Positions 48,614 through 55,594 of a stretch of 55,594 nucleotides of DNA are shown here, in pieces (the first letter of the stretch is position 1; every line of letters begins with the position of its first letter). The DNA lies in assembly GCF_023715155.1 (NCBI RefSeq), contig NZ_JAMBNQ010000034.1:1-55594 (forward strand), written 5' to 3'. Position numbers and translations under genes: made by a program. Source of the DNA: Neobacillus mesonae. GTDB lineage: Bacteria > Bacillota > Bacilli > Bacillales > Cytobacillaceae. The notes beneath the pieces were generated by a model. That model worked only from the letters and a program-made list of their open reading frames with translations. It did not search any database and was not told the DNA's origin.

Positions 48614-48804
48614 TCAGATATATGGGGAAAACTGCAGATATACTTGAAAAATTGCAGATATCTTACAGAAATTGCAGATAATTGTTGAACCCTGTGATTG
48701 CGTAATGAAACTCGCAGATAAATGCAGGCAATCCGCAGATATCCAGGTCAGAATCGCAGATAAATGCGTGCAGCTCGCAGATATCCAGCGTAAACCCGCA
48801 GATA
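48614..48804 (+). repeat. Phased array of GCAGATA words
   Basis: The heptamer GCAGATA occurs at 48634, 48654, 48674, 48714, 48735, 48756, 48777 and 48798, with variants TCAGATA at 48614 and GTGATTG at 48694. The spacing is 20 bases for the first five intervals and 21 for the last four, two helical turns. Sequences between words are not conserved beyond the word edges. The array lies between the divergent Usp-like gene and the mrp operon and must contain or flank the mrp promoter, which I cannot place. Confidence 0.9.
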
Positions 48805-48860
48805 TTTAATATCAATGCATTCAAAAATTAGATTTTTTGCCATAGAAAGGAGGAAACTGG

Positions 48861-51698
48861 ATGTCCTTACTCCATTTCATGATATTCATTCCGTTTATTT
48901 TTGCTCTCTTTGTCCCCATGATCCATAAAATATGCACTCCGCGGATTCACACTGGCTGGTTTGTGCTTGCAGTACCGCTTGGCATCTTTCTTTATTTACT
49001 GCCTGAGATCCCGGTAATAGCAAAAGGGGAGACTATTCTTTTAGAAATGAAGTGGATGCCGTCGCTGGGGATTAATTTTACGGCATATTTGGATGGTTTA
49101 GCGTTTATTTTTGCTCTTCTTATTACCGGAATTGGTGCACTGGTTATTCTCTATTCCATTTTTTATTTGTCCAAGGAAAAAGAGGCGTTACACAATTTCT
49201 ATGTATACCTGCTCCTATTCATGGGCGCGATGCTGGGGCTTGTATTTTCCGATAATATTTTTGTTTTATATGTATTTTGGGAACTGACGAGTATTTCATC
49301 CTTTTTATTAATTGCCTATTGGTACCAGCGTAAAAATTCCCGCAATGGTGCGCTAAAGGCGATGCTGATTACGATTGCCGGCGGACTAGCAATGCTTGCA
49401 GGTTTGATTTTGCTCAGTATTGCGGCAGATACTTACAGCATTCGTGAAATGGTGAGCATGTCAGCGGAAATAGCGGCACACAAACTATTCCTTCCGGCCA
49501 TGATCCTTCTGTTATTAGGAGTCTTTACGAAATCGGCGCAGTTTCCATTTAGCATCTGGCTTCCGGATGCGATGGAGGCGCCGACACCCATTAGCGCTTA
49601 TTTGCATTCCGCTACAATGGTAAAGGCAGGAATCTATTTAGCTGCCCGATTTACACCTGTGTTTGGCGGAAGTGCTGTATGGTTCTGGCTGGTTACTGGA
49701 GCAGGGATCATCACGCTTCTTTATGGTTCCATCAATGCTGTTCAGCAAAAAGATTTAAAAGCGCTGCTCGCTTTCTCAACCGTTAGTCAGTTGGGATTGA
49801 TTATGAGTCTTCTGGGGATTGGATCGGCTGCCCTCTATTTCGAGACAGAGAATGAATCGTCAGTCTATGCTTTTGCAGTAGTGGCAGCCCTTTTTCACTT
49901 AATCAATCATTCTACTTTTAAGGGCAGCTTGTTTATGGTGGTAGGAATCATCGACCATGAAGCGGGAACGCGCGATCTTCGACGTTTGGGAGGACTCGCA
50001 GCTTTAATGCCTGTGTCTTTTACGATAGCTGTCATCGGTAGTTTTTCAATGGCAGGACTGCCGCCATTTAACGGCTTTTTAAGCAAGGAGATGTTTTTTA
50101 CAAGCGTATTAACTCTCATTGAACAGCCGGTATTTGGGGCAAAGGTACTTGCTGTGCTTATCCCCATTGCGGCATGGGCAGCGAGTGTGTTTACCTTTAT
50201 TTACTGCATGATTCTTGTGTTTAAGACTTTCACCGGCAAAGCGAATCCGGAAAAATTGAAGCAACAAGTGCATGAAGCACCCATCGGGATGCTGCTGCCG
50301 CCTATGGTGCTGGCGCTGCTTGTGATAGGAATATTCTTTTTCCCGAATGCCGTTGCTGATTATTTTCTTAAACCTGCACTAGCTGCGATTATACCGGGTC
50401 AAACAGGACTTACTATAAAAATCAGCCCTTGGCATGGATGGAATACCGAAGTTTTTATGACGCTCGGCGTAATTGGCATAGGGGTACTTCTGTATCGGAG
50501 CCTGAAAAAATGGCAGCCGGTTTACCAGCTATATCCTAAAGGATTAACTCTTAATCATTTTTATCAGTTGTTCATTCAAGGAATGGAAGGTATATCTCGA
50601 AAGATTACAAAAAGGTATATGACGGGATTTGTTCATGATTACCTGGTATATATTTTCTTCACTTTTATCCTTGTCCTTGGCGCTGCCATCTGGCTGCTGA
50701 ACGGAGCCAGTATTCATTTTTCAAAAAATGCACCGGTCAATGGGTATGAAATCGGAATTGTTGCCGGAATGCTTATGACGGTGTTAACTGTACTGCTGGC
50801 AACATCAAGGCTGACAGCAATCATCGCACTTGGTGCACTTGGATTCCTAGTGTCTTTATTATTTGTGGTATTCCGGGCACCTGATCTCGCATTGACTCAG
50901 CTGGTTGTGGAGACCGTTACAACGGTGCTGTATTTGCTATGTTTCTATCATTTGCCAAAATGGTGCAGGGAAAAAAGCCGAATCAGCTTTCAGCTAACGA
51001 ATCTTCTTATTTCGCTTGGTGTCGGAACAGTTTTTACCATAATGGCTATATCAGCAAACAACCATCGTTTTACTGAGACGATTTCTAGTTTTTTTGAAGA
51101 TTCCTATACTCTTGCCGGGGCCAAAAATATGGTAAATGCCATCCTTGTTGATTTTCGCGGTCTTGATACAATGCTGGAAATTCTTGTGCTATGTATCGCC
51201 GGCCTAGGGGTGTTTACACTCGTTCAATTAGGTGAAAAGGGCCAGAATACAGCAAGAAAAGCTGAGGTCAGAGAAAAGTCCAACGATGTGATTTTAAAGA
51301 CAGTGACAAAGGCTGCGAGTATCATTATTTTTACCTTTTCGATTTACCTTTTTTTCGGGGGGCACCACAACCCGGGAGGAGGATTTGTTGGCGGATTAAG
51401 CTGTGCAGCTGGCTTGATTCTTTTATATCTTACCTTTGATCATGAAACAATACGTGAAAATGTTCCAATAGATTTTAAAAAGCTTGCGGCAGCTGGGGTT
51501 CTTATTGCAGTGATGACAGGGGTCAGTTCTTTTCTGTTTCAAGTACCCTTTTTGAGCCAGACTTTTGGTCATGTGGAACTGCCTATTTTTGGCGACACTG
51601 AATTGGCAACTGCCTTGTTTTTCGATTTAGGGGTTGCCTTAGCCGTGGCTGGGACTGCGATGACAATTATTCTAACGATAAGTGAGGACGAATCATAA
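48861..51698 (+). CDS. mrpA: Mrp antiporter subunits A and B fused (MrpAB)
   Basis: A 945-residue membrane protein. Residues 1 to about 800 are MrpA: a proton-pumping complex-I-like core with FWELTSISSFLLIAYWYQ, QFPFSIWLPDAMEAPTPISAYLHSATMVKAG and GLPPFNGFLSKEMF, followed by the MrpA C-terminal helices (RAPDLALTQLVVETVTTVLYLL). From about residue 805 (SNDVILKTVTKAAS) to the end the sequence is a complete MrpB (FFGGHHNPGGGFVGGL, TELATALFFDLGVALAV, ILTISEDE). In Bacillus subtilis these are separate genes of 801 and 143 residues. ATG 48861 follows AAAGGAGG. The complex exchanges sodium for protons and supports salt and alkali tolerance. Confidence 0.96.
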   Translation: MSLLHFMIFIPFIFALFVPMIHKICTPRIHTGWFVLAVPLGIFLYLLPEIPVIAKGETILLEMKWMPSLGINFTAYLDGLAFIFALLITGIGALVILYSIFYLSKEKEALHNFYVYLLLFMGAMLGLVFSDNIFVLYVFWELTSISSFLLIAYWYQRKNSRNGALKAMLITIAGGLAMLAGLILLSIAADTYSIREMVSMSAEIAAHKLFLPAMILLLLGVFTKSAQFPFSIWLPDAMEAPTPISAYLHSATMVKAGIYLAARFTPVFGGSAVWFWLVTGAGIITLLYGSINAVQQKDLKALLAFSTVSQLGLIMSLLGIGSAALYFETENESSVYAFAVVAALFHLINHSTFKGSLFMVVGIIDHEAGTRDLRRLGGLAALMPVSFTIAVIGSFSMAGLPPFNGFLSKEMFFTSVLTLIEQPVFGAKVLAVLIPIAAWAASVFTFIYCMILVFKTFTGKANPEKLKQQVHEAPIGMLLPPMVLALLVIGIFFFPNAVADYFLKPALAAIIPGQTGLTIKISPWHGWNTEVFMTLGVIGIGVLLYRSLKKWQPVYQLYPKGLTLNHFYQLFIQGMEGISRKITKRYMTGFVHDYLVYIFFTFILVLGAAIWLLNGASIHFSKNAPVNGYEIGIVAGMLMTVLTVLLATSRLTAIIALGALGFLVSLLFVVFRAPDLALTQLVVETVTTVLYLLCFYHLPKWCREKSRISFQLTNLLISLGVGTVFTIMAISANNHRFTETISSFFEDSYTLAGAKNMVNAILVDFRGLDTMLEILVLCIAGLGVFTLVQLGEKGQNTARKAEVREKSNDVILKTVTKAASIIIFTFSIYLFFGGHHNPGGGFVGGLSCAAGLILLYLTFDHETIRENVPIDFKKLAAAGVLIAVMTGVSSFLFQVPFLSQTFGHVELPIFGDTELATALFFDLGVALAVAGTAMTIILTISEDES

Positions 51699-52036
51699 TG
51701 GAAACACTCATGTCACTACTGGTAGGTTTGTTTTTTACCATTGGAACGTATTTAATTTTATCGAAAAATTTGCTGCGGATTATTTTGGGCACCTCGATTA
51801 TCACACATGGCGTCCATCTGTTGATTTTAACGATGGGCGGCTTAAAGAACGGAGGACCGCCGCTATTAGGTGAAAGCTTTGCTGCCTTCACTGATTCCCT
51901 GCCGCAGGCGTTGATTTTAACTTCTATTGTCATAAATTTTGCTGTTACCGCACTGTTTCTTGTGTTAAGTTATCGTGCATATAAAGCGTTAGGGACGGTG
52001 GATGTGGAGCAGCTTCGGGAGGTGGATAATGAATAA
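51698..52036 (+). CDS. mrpC: Mrp antiporter subunit C
   Basis: A 112-residue membrane protein with three helices and the NuoK-like motif LILSKNLLRIILGTSIITHGVHLLILTMG, followed by PQALILTSIVINFAVTALFLVL. It is the complex-I NuoK homologue in the Mrp complex. ATG 51698 overlaps the mrpA stop by one base (TAATG), and the end overlaps mrpD by eight bases, as in a tightly coupled operon. Confidence 0.96.
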   Translation: METLMSLLVGLFFTIGTYLILSKNLLRIILGTSIITHGVHLLILTMGGLKNGGPPLLGESFAAFTDSLPQALILTSIVINFAVTALFLVLSYRAYKALGTVDVEQLREVDNE

Positions 52037-53513
52037 TCTAGTCATCTTACCTGTTATCATCCCGATCATTGCGGGACTTCTGATGGTCATTTTTCGTAAG
52101 AATATTGGTTTTCATCGATGGGCAGGCATTTTAGCTCTATTTTCACTCCTGTTGGTTTCACTTCTATTAATCTTCCAAATTGATTCTTCGGGGATTCAAA
52201 CTTTGCAGGCGGGGGGATGGAAGGCTCCATACGGGATTAGCTTTGCTGCAGATATGTTTGCCGCTCTTCTCCTTTTATGTACCAGTGTTGTTGCATTGTT
52301 GTGCTTTCTGTATGCCTTTCGTACCATTGGACGCGAGCGTGAGGAACACTATTTCTATCCTTTATTTTTGTTTCTCATCGCTGGTGTCAACGGTTCGTTT
52401 TTAACAGGTGATTTATTTCATTTATTTGTCTGTTTTGAGGTGATGCTGATTGCCTCATATGTGTTGATTTCACTTGGGGGAACACGTGTACAGCTGCGTG
52501 AATCATTAAAATATATTTTAGTGAATGTGGTCTCGTCTTCGCTATTTTTAGTGGCAGTTGCCTATTTGTATGCCTTGACCGGAACTTTGAACTTAGCCCA
52601 CCTTTCTGTGGTGGTTGCCGAAATCGGACAGGACGGATTGATGACGACTGTTGCGCTTCTATTTTTACTTGTATTTAGTATTAAAGCAGCATTGTTCCTA
52701 TTCTTTTGGCTCCCCGAATCCTACAGTGCACCGCCGGCAGTGGTAGCTGCGGTATTTGCCGCTTTGTTAACCAAGGTAGGAATTTATACGATTTTTCGGA
52801 TGTTTACCCTCATTTTTTATCATGAGCCGCAAATTACCCATCAGCTAATCGGTGTGCTTGGGGCTGTAACGATGGTATTGGGGGCGTGTGGTGCAGCTGC
52901 CTTTTCCGATATGAAGAAAATCCTCACATATAATGTGATTGTTGGGGCTGGGTTTGTGATCGCGGGGCTTGCTTCTTTTACAGTTGACGGAATGACAGGC
53001 TCTGTTTTCTATCTTGTTCATGACATTCTGGTGAAGGCACTGATTTTCCTTTTAGGGGGAGCAATAATCCGGCTTACGGGAACAAGTAAATTGAATGAAA
53101 TGAGCGGACTGATTCGGAATCATCCCTATCTTGGCTGGCTGTTTTTTACCGCTGCTCTTGCACTTGCGGGAATTCCGCCGTTAAGTGGTTTTTTAGGGAA
53201 AATTTTTATCACAAAAGGTGCCTTTCAGTCAGAATATTACTGGCTTGGGGCTGTTGGACTCGCTTCTAGTTTAATGGTGTTATATTCACTGATGAAGGTC
53301 TTCATGAATGTTTTTTGGGGGGAAACAACTATGAGCAAGGGGATGGAAAAAGGTTCAATAAAAGGGCTCATGTTTCCGATTTCTGGATTAACGGTACTAT
53401 CGGTGCTGCTTGGAATTGGAGCTGAAGTCATTCTGCCATATATCCGTCTAGCAGCAGAAACATTGCTGGCTCCGTCTTTGTATATTGAAGCCGTTTTGGG
53501 TTTGGGGGATTGA
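52029..53513 (+). CDS. mrpD: Mrp antiporter subunit D
   Basis: A 494-residue membrane protein of about 14 helices, homologous to the NuoN/M antiporter-like subunits. Motifs: FVCFEVMLIASYVLISLGGTRVQLRESLKYI with the conserved Glu, KAALFLFFWLPESYSAPPAVVAAVFAALLTKVGIYTIFR with the conserved Lys, FSDMKKILTYNVIVGAGFV and GIPPLSGFLGK. With MrpA it forms the ion path. ATG 52029 lies inside the end of mrpC, after GGAGGTGGATA. The length is normal for the family. Confidence 0.96.
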   Translation: MNNLVILPVIIPIIAGLLMVIFRKNIGFHRWAGILALFSLLLVSLLLIFQIDSSGIQTLQAGGWKAPYGISFAADMFAALLLLCTSVVALLCFLYAFRTIGREREEHYFYPLFLFLIAGVNGSFLTGDLFHLFVCFEVMLIASYVLISLGGTRVQLRESLKYILVNVVSSSLFLVAVAYLYALTGTLNLAHLSVVVAEIGQDGLMTTVALLFLLVFSIKAALFLFFWLPESYSAPPAVVAAVFAALLTKVGIYTIFRMFTLIFYHEPQITHQLIGVLGAVTMVLGACGAAAFSDMKKILTYNVIVGAGFVIAGLASFTVDGMTGSVFYLVHDILVKALIFLLGGAIIRLTGTSKLNEMSGLIRNHPYLGWLFFTAALALAGIPPLSGFLGKIFITKGAFQSEYYWLGAVGLASSLMVLYSLMKVFMNVFWGETTMSKGMEKGSIKGLMFPISGLTVLSVLLGIGAEVILPYIRLAAETLLAPSLYIEAVLGLGD

Positions 53514-53516
53514 TGG

Positions 53517-53993
53517 ATGGCACTTCAAGTGTTAATTAATTTATTTATCGCTTTTTTGTGGATGTTTTTACAGGATAAGTGGGGGATTTTATCTTTTTTC
53601 AGCGGTTATTTGGTTGGGATATTTATTGTATTTGGCTTGCGGCGCTTTTTTCCCTCCTCGTTCTATTTAAATAAGTTTTTTGCTGCAGTTTATTTATTGG
53701 GAGTGTTTTTGCGTGAGTCGGTTGTTTCCAGCTTTTATGTGATTGGACATGTAATTCGGCCAAAACTCCAGATTACCCCTGGTATTTTTAAGCTGGAAAC
53801 AGAACTTGAGTCCGATTTTGAAGTGACCCTGTTGGCTTTGCTCCTTACGCTAACCCCGGGTTCGGTGGTAATGGAAGTGACGCCTGATAAAAAGTATTTT
53901 TATGTTCATGCATTAAATTTGCCGGACTCGAGGGAAGCAGTTCGTGATTCAAAAATCAAGTTCGAGCATGCGATAAGGAAGGTGACCTGTTGA
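53517..53993 (+). CDS. mrpE: Mrp antiporter subunit E
   Basis: The 158-residue protein has N-terminal helices and a cytoplasmic C-terminal domain: LLALLLTLTPGSVVMEVTPDKKYFYVHALNLP is the MrpE signature, followed by KIKFEHAIRKVT. It is required for full activity of the complex in Bacillus. ATG 53517 comes three bases after the mrpD stop. Its stop codon overlaps the mrpF start by one base. Confidence 0.95.
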   Translation: MALQVLINLFIAFLWMFLQDKWGILSFFSGYLVGIFIVFGLRRFFPSSFYLNKFFAAVYLLGVFLRESVVSSFYVIGHVIRPKLQITPGIFKLETELESDFEVTLLALLLTLTPGSVVMEVTPDKKYFYVHALNLPDSREAVRDSKIKFEHAIRKVTC

Positions 53994-54277
53994 TGTTTCA
54001 AGTATTTTTGTCCGGTTGTTTATTTTTCCTGCTATTATCAATTTTGGCTGCCGTTTATCGGGTTATAGCTGGTCCGTCAATGCCTGATCGAGTGATGGCA
54101 TTGGATAATATCGGCGTAAATCTGCTTGCCGGTATTGCCATTTTATCAATATTTTTAAGAACTTACGCCTTTTTCGATGTAATCTTACTAATTGGGGTTC
54201 TCACGTTTGTGGGAACGATTGCATTTGCAAGATTGTTGGAAAGGGGTGTGGTTATTGAACGGAAACGGGTTCGTTGA
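53993..54277 (+). CDS. mrpF: Mrp antiporter subunit F
   Basis: The 94-residue protein has three membrane helices and the family motif RVIAGPSMPDRVMALDNIGVNLLAG, then YAFFDVILLIGVLTFVGTIAFARLLERG. In Bacillus subtilis MrpF also exports cholate. ATG 53993 overlaps the mrpE stop (TGATG). Confidence 0.95.
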   Translation: MFQVFLSGCLFFLLLSILAAVYRVIAGPSMPDRVMALDNIGVNLLAGIAILSIFLRTYAFFDVILLIGVLTFVGTIAFARLLERGVVIERKRVR

Positions 54278-54614
54278 ATGGGTTGCCGGCGTCTTTGTAT
54301 TTATTGGCGTGGTGTTTAGCTTTTTAAGTGCTGCAGGGTTGATTCGCTTTCCTGATGTGTATACACGTGCCCATGCCGTTTCGAAAAGTGCCAACCTTGG
54401 TGTTCTATGCATCCTTTTGGGAACATTTTTATACTTCCTGCTAAAGGATGGTTATTTCAGTATCCGCCTGCTGCTTGGGATATTCTTTGTTTTTCTAACT
54501 TCACCAGTAGTTGCCCATTTGCTGAACCGTGCAGCCTACCGCAGCGGTGTCGTGCTTGCGAAGGAAAGTGTGCGTGATGATTTGAAGGAGTATTTGGAGG
54601 TTGATGGGCGGTAG
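54255..54614 (+). CDS. mrpG: Mrp antiporter subunit G
   Basis: The 119-residue protein has three membrane helices and the family motif GLIRFPDVYTRAHAVSKSANLGVLCILLG, followed by FLTSPVVAHLLNRAAYRSGV. TTG 54255 is chosen because AAGGGGTG precedes it and the family start (VEWVAGVFVFIGVVFSFLSA) follows; earlier in-frame starts lie deep in mrpF. It overlaps mrpF by 23 bases. It completes an A(B)CDEFG operon of six genes. Confidence 0.94.
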   Translation: MNGNGFVEWVAGVFVFIGVVFSFLSAAGLIRFPDVYTRAHAVSKSANLGVLCILLGTFLYFLLKDGYFSIRLLLGIFFVFLTSPVVAHLLNRAAYRSGVVLAKESVRDDLKEYLEVDGR

Positions 54615-54749
54615 AAAAAACTGCTCTATCATACCTCTGAATGGGGAAAATGGATTTAAAGGTAAGATAGAAAGTGTCTATCAGCCCTCTGAAAAAGAAG
54701 ATTCCAATTCAAAGGGTCCATAGAATATCTCCAGCTGCCAAACAAGGAA

Positions 54750-54782
54750 AAAGAGCCTGAGTTTCTCCAGGCTCTTTTTCTG
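54750..54782 (+). terminator. Terminator of the mrp operon
   Basis: AAAGAGCCTG / CAGGCTCTTT, perfect 10-bp stem, 8-base loop, TTTTTC. The 54615-54749 interval shows no gene. Confidence 0.88.
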
Positions 54783-54863
54783 TATGCATATACAGCACCG
54801 AATTGGCAAATTATATCAATATTAACACCCAAAGGAAATTTTTCAAAAGGAGCCCTTTGACAT

Positions 54864-55295
54864 ATGCTTTCATACCGAGGGGATGCCCATAAGATTTATC
54901 TGCAGCTGCAAAAGACTGTCCATAAAAATGAGTCAGTCAGTGAAATGAGAGAGTTTGCGGAGATAGAAGAGATCATGGCCCTTTATCAATCTATAGACAG
55001 TGACACATTAAGACTTATTTATTATCGAATGGTAAAAGAGAAAAACGGATCTGGTTTTATCCCGATTTTTCTAACATCAGTTCCGTGGCTTCTGCTCATG
55101 TTTTCGGAGCAAATCACGGACCTGCTTGGGAGCGTACTCTGGGTAAGCTTCGGATTCATTTATATTTTTATTCTAATTATCAGTGTCATTCTTCACTTTC
55201 GCGAAAAAGCATGGGCCGCATTTCATATGGAAATCATACAAGATACGTTAAATGAGCGAAAAAAAGAAGAGTCTGCAGCAAAAGAACACAAATGA
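54864..55295 (+). CDS. Membrane protein of unknown function
   Basis: The 143-residue protein has a charged N-terminal half (about 1-65, RGDAHKIYLQLQKTVHKNESVSEMREFAEIEEIMALYQ), two membrane helices (about 70-85 and 93-112: FIPIFLTSVPWLLLMF and SVLWVSFGFIYIFILIISVIL), and a charged helical tail ending in KKEESAAKEHK. ATG 54864 follows AAAAGGAGCCCTTTGACAT at a somewhat long distance. I do not recognise a family. It is a single gene between the mrp terminator and the insertion sequence. Confidence 0.75.
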   Translation: MLSYRGDAHKIYLQLQKTVHKNESVSEMREFAEIEEIMALYQSIDSDTLRLIYYRMVKEKNGSGFIPIFLTSVPWLLLMFSEQITDLLGSVLWVSFGFIYIFILIISVILHFREKAWAAFHMEIIQDTLNERKKEESAAKEHK

Positions 55296-55331
55296 TAAAA
55301 ACACATTATAATGAAATCCCCCCTTGTGATC

Positions 55332-55594
55332 TGACCCCATAAAGTTGGACAAAAAATATTATGCTGATTGCCCGGTGGTTAGAAGCCTGTATTGTACAGG
55401 GCTTTTACCACCGTTTTTTTCTTTTATTCGATAATTGTTATAGTAACTTATCCAATCTGCTGCAGCCTGAGCGACATCCTCAAAGGATTTGTAATCATGG
55501 TGATAGATTTTTTCACATTTCAAAAGGTGGAAGAAACTTTCCATTGCCGCATTATCAAGACAATTTGCTTTTCGTGACATACTTTGAAATACAT
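55332..55594 (-). mobile_element. IS3-family (IS150 group) insertion sequence, cut by window end
   Basis: The terminal sequence TGACCCCATAAAGTTGGACA (55332-55351) is of the kind found at the ends of IS150-group elements. The transposase gene starts right inside it on the minus strand. The other end lies outside the window. Confidence 0.85.
55359..55594 (-). CDS. IS3-family transposase, C-terminal part
   Basis: The C-terminal 78 or so residues of an IS3-family (OrfB) DDE transposase: the motif SMSRKANCLDNAAMESFFHLLKCE holds the last catalytic Glu (in AMESFF), followed by the family tail DWISYYNNYRIKEKNGGKSPVQYR. The reading frame is open to the window edge, so the gene is truncated only by the window; an internal ATG at 55580 is not the real start. 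It catalyses transposition of the element whose end is visible at 55332. Confidence 0.92.
   Translation of the reverse strand, partial: VFQSMSRKANCLDNAAMESFFHLLKCEKIYHHDYKSFEDVAQAAADWISYYNNYRIKEKNGGKSPVQYRLLTTGQSA

Noticed and set aside
1..55594. tRNA, rRNA or prophage genes
   Set aside because: No cloverleaf, rRNA-like segment or phage structural gene was recognised.

Overview
The window comes from an AT-rich, endospore-forming Firmicute of the Bacillaceae (Bacillus in the broad sense). The main reasons are a Bacillus cereus-type sigma-B stress locus with RsbY/RsbK/RsbM homologues, strong Shine-Dalgarno sites, GTG/TTG starts, hairpin-plus-U-tract terminators, a seven-cistron-type Mrp antiporter operon and a GsiB-like KGG protein. 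No rRNA, tRNA or CRISPR array is visible.

Region 1 (about 0-12.6 kb) is a general-stress island. It holds a KGG-repeat protein, a frameshifted DksA/TraR-like gene, broken rsbW and sigB, intact rsbY (receiver-phosphatase), dps, rsbK (hybrid kinase) and rsbM (CheR-type methyltransferase), then a YflT-type stress protein, small proteins and a CorA-like transporter. Convincing sigma-B promoters (GTTT-like box, 14-15 bases, GGGTAT-like box) precede five genes, and weaker ones precede up to three more. Yet sigB itself carries both a nonsense codon and a frameshift, and rsbW carries two indels: the sensing module is intact while its output factor looks dead.

Region 2 (12.6-31 kb) is mixed housekeeping and accessory DNA: a FUSC-family protein, a MOSC protein, a broken DHFR-like gene, an autoregulated ECF sigma/anti-sigma pair, MsrAB, a 14-unit 52-bp tandem repeat, an MFS transporter, a HAD phosphatase, a hydrolase, a GntR/membrane-protein pair, a broken FNT transporter with a broken partner, and an HxlR regulator next to DUF4242 and acyl-CoA-dehydrogenase-like genes that share a duplicated promoter.

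Region 3 (31-37.4 kb) has two regulatory operons. One has two surface lipoproteins with an OmpR-type two-component system, preceded by an 11-bp-period direct repeat. The other has an ECF sigma factor, a PadR-like protein and a SEDS-family membrane protein with an N-terminal HAAS domain and Asn where SEDS glycosyltransferases carry Asp.

Region 4 (37.4-46.8 kb) has a LysE-type exporter and a catabolic cluster: TAXI-TRAP transporter, Ldh-family and D-2-hydroxyacid dehydrogenases, a ThDP enzyme and a FadR-type regulator, tied together by three copies of a TTGT-TAT-ACAA operator.

Region 5 (46.8-55.6 kb) has a tiny basic protein, a single-domain tyrosine recombinase, a KdpD/Usp-like protein, an intergenic array of GCAGATA words every 20-21 bp, the mrp operon with mrpA and mrpB fused in frame, a membrane protein, and the end of an IS3/IS150-group insertion sequence cut by the window edge.

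A recurring theme is gene decay: seven genes carry frameshifts or stop codons, while the longest genes are intact. The lesions include substitutions, a 5-bp duplication and single-base indels, so they do not look like one kind of sequencing error, although the single-base ones need confirmation.
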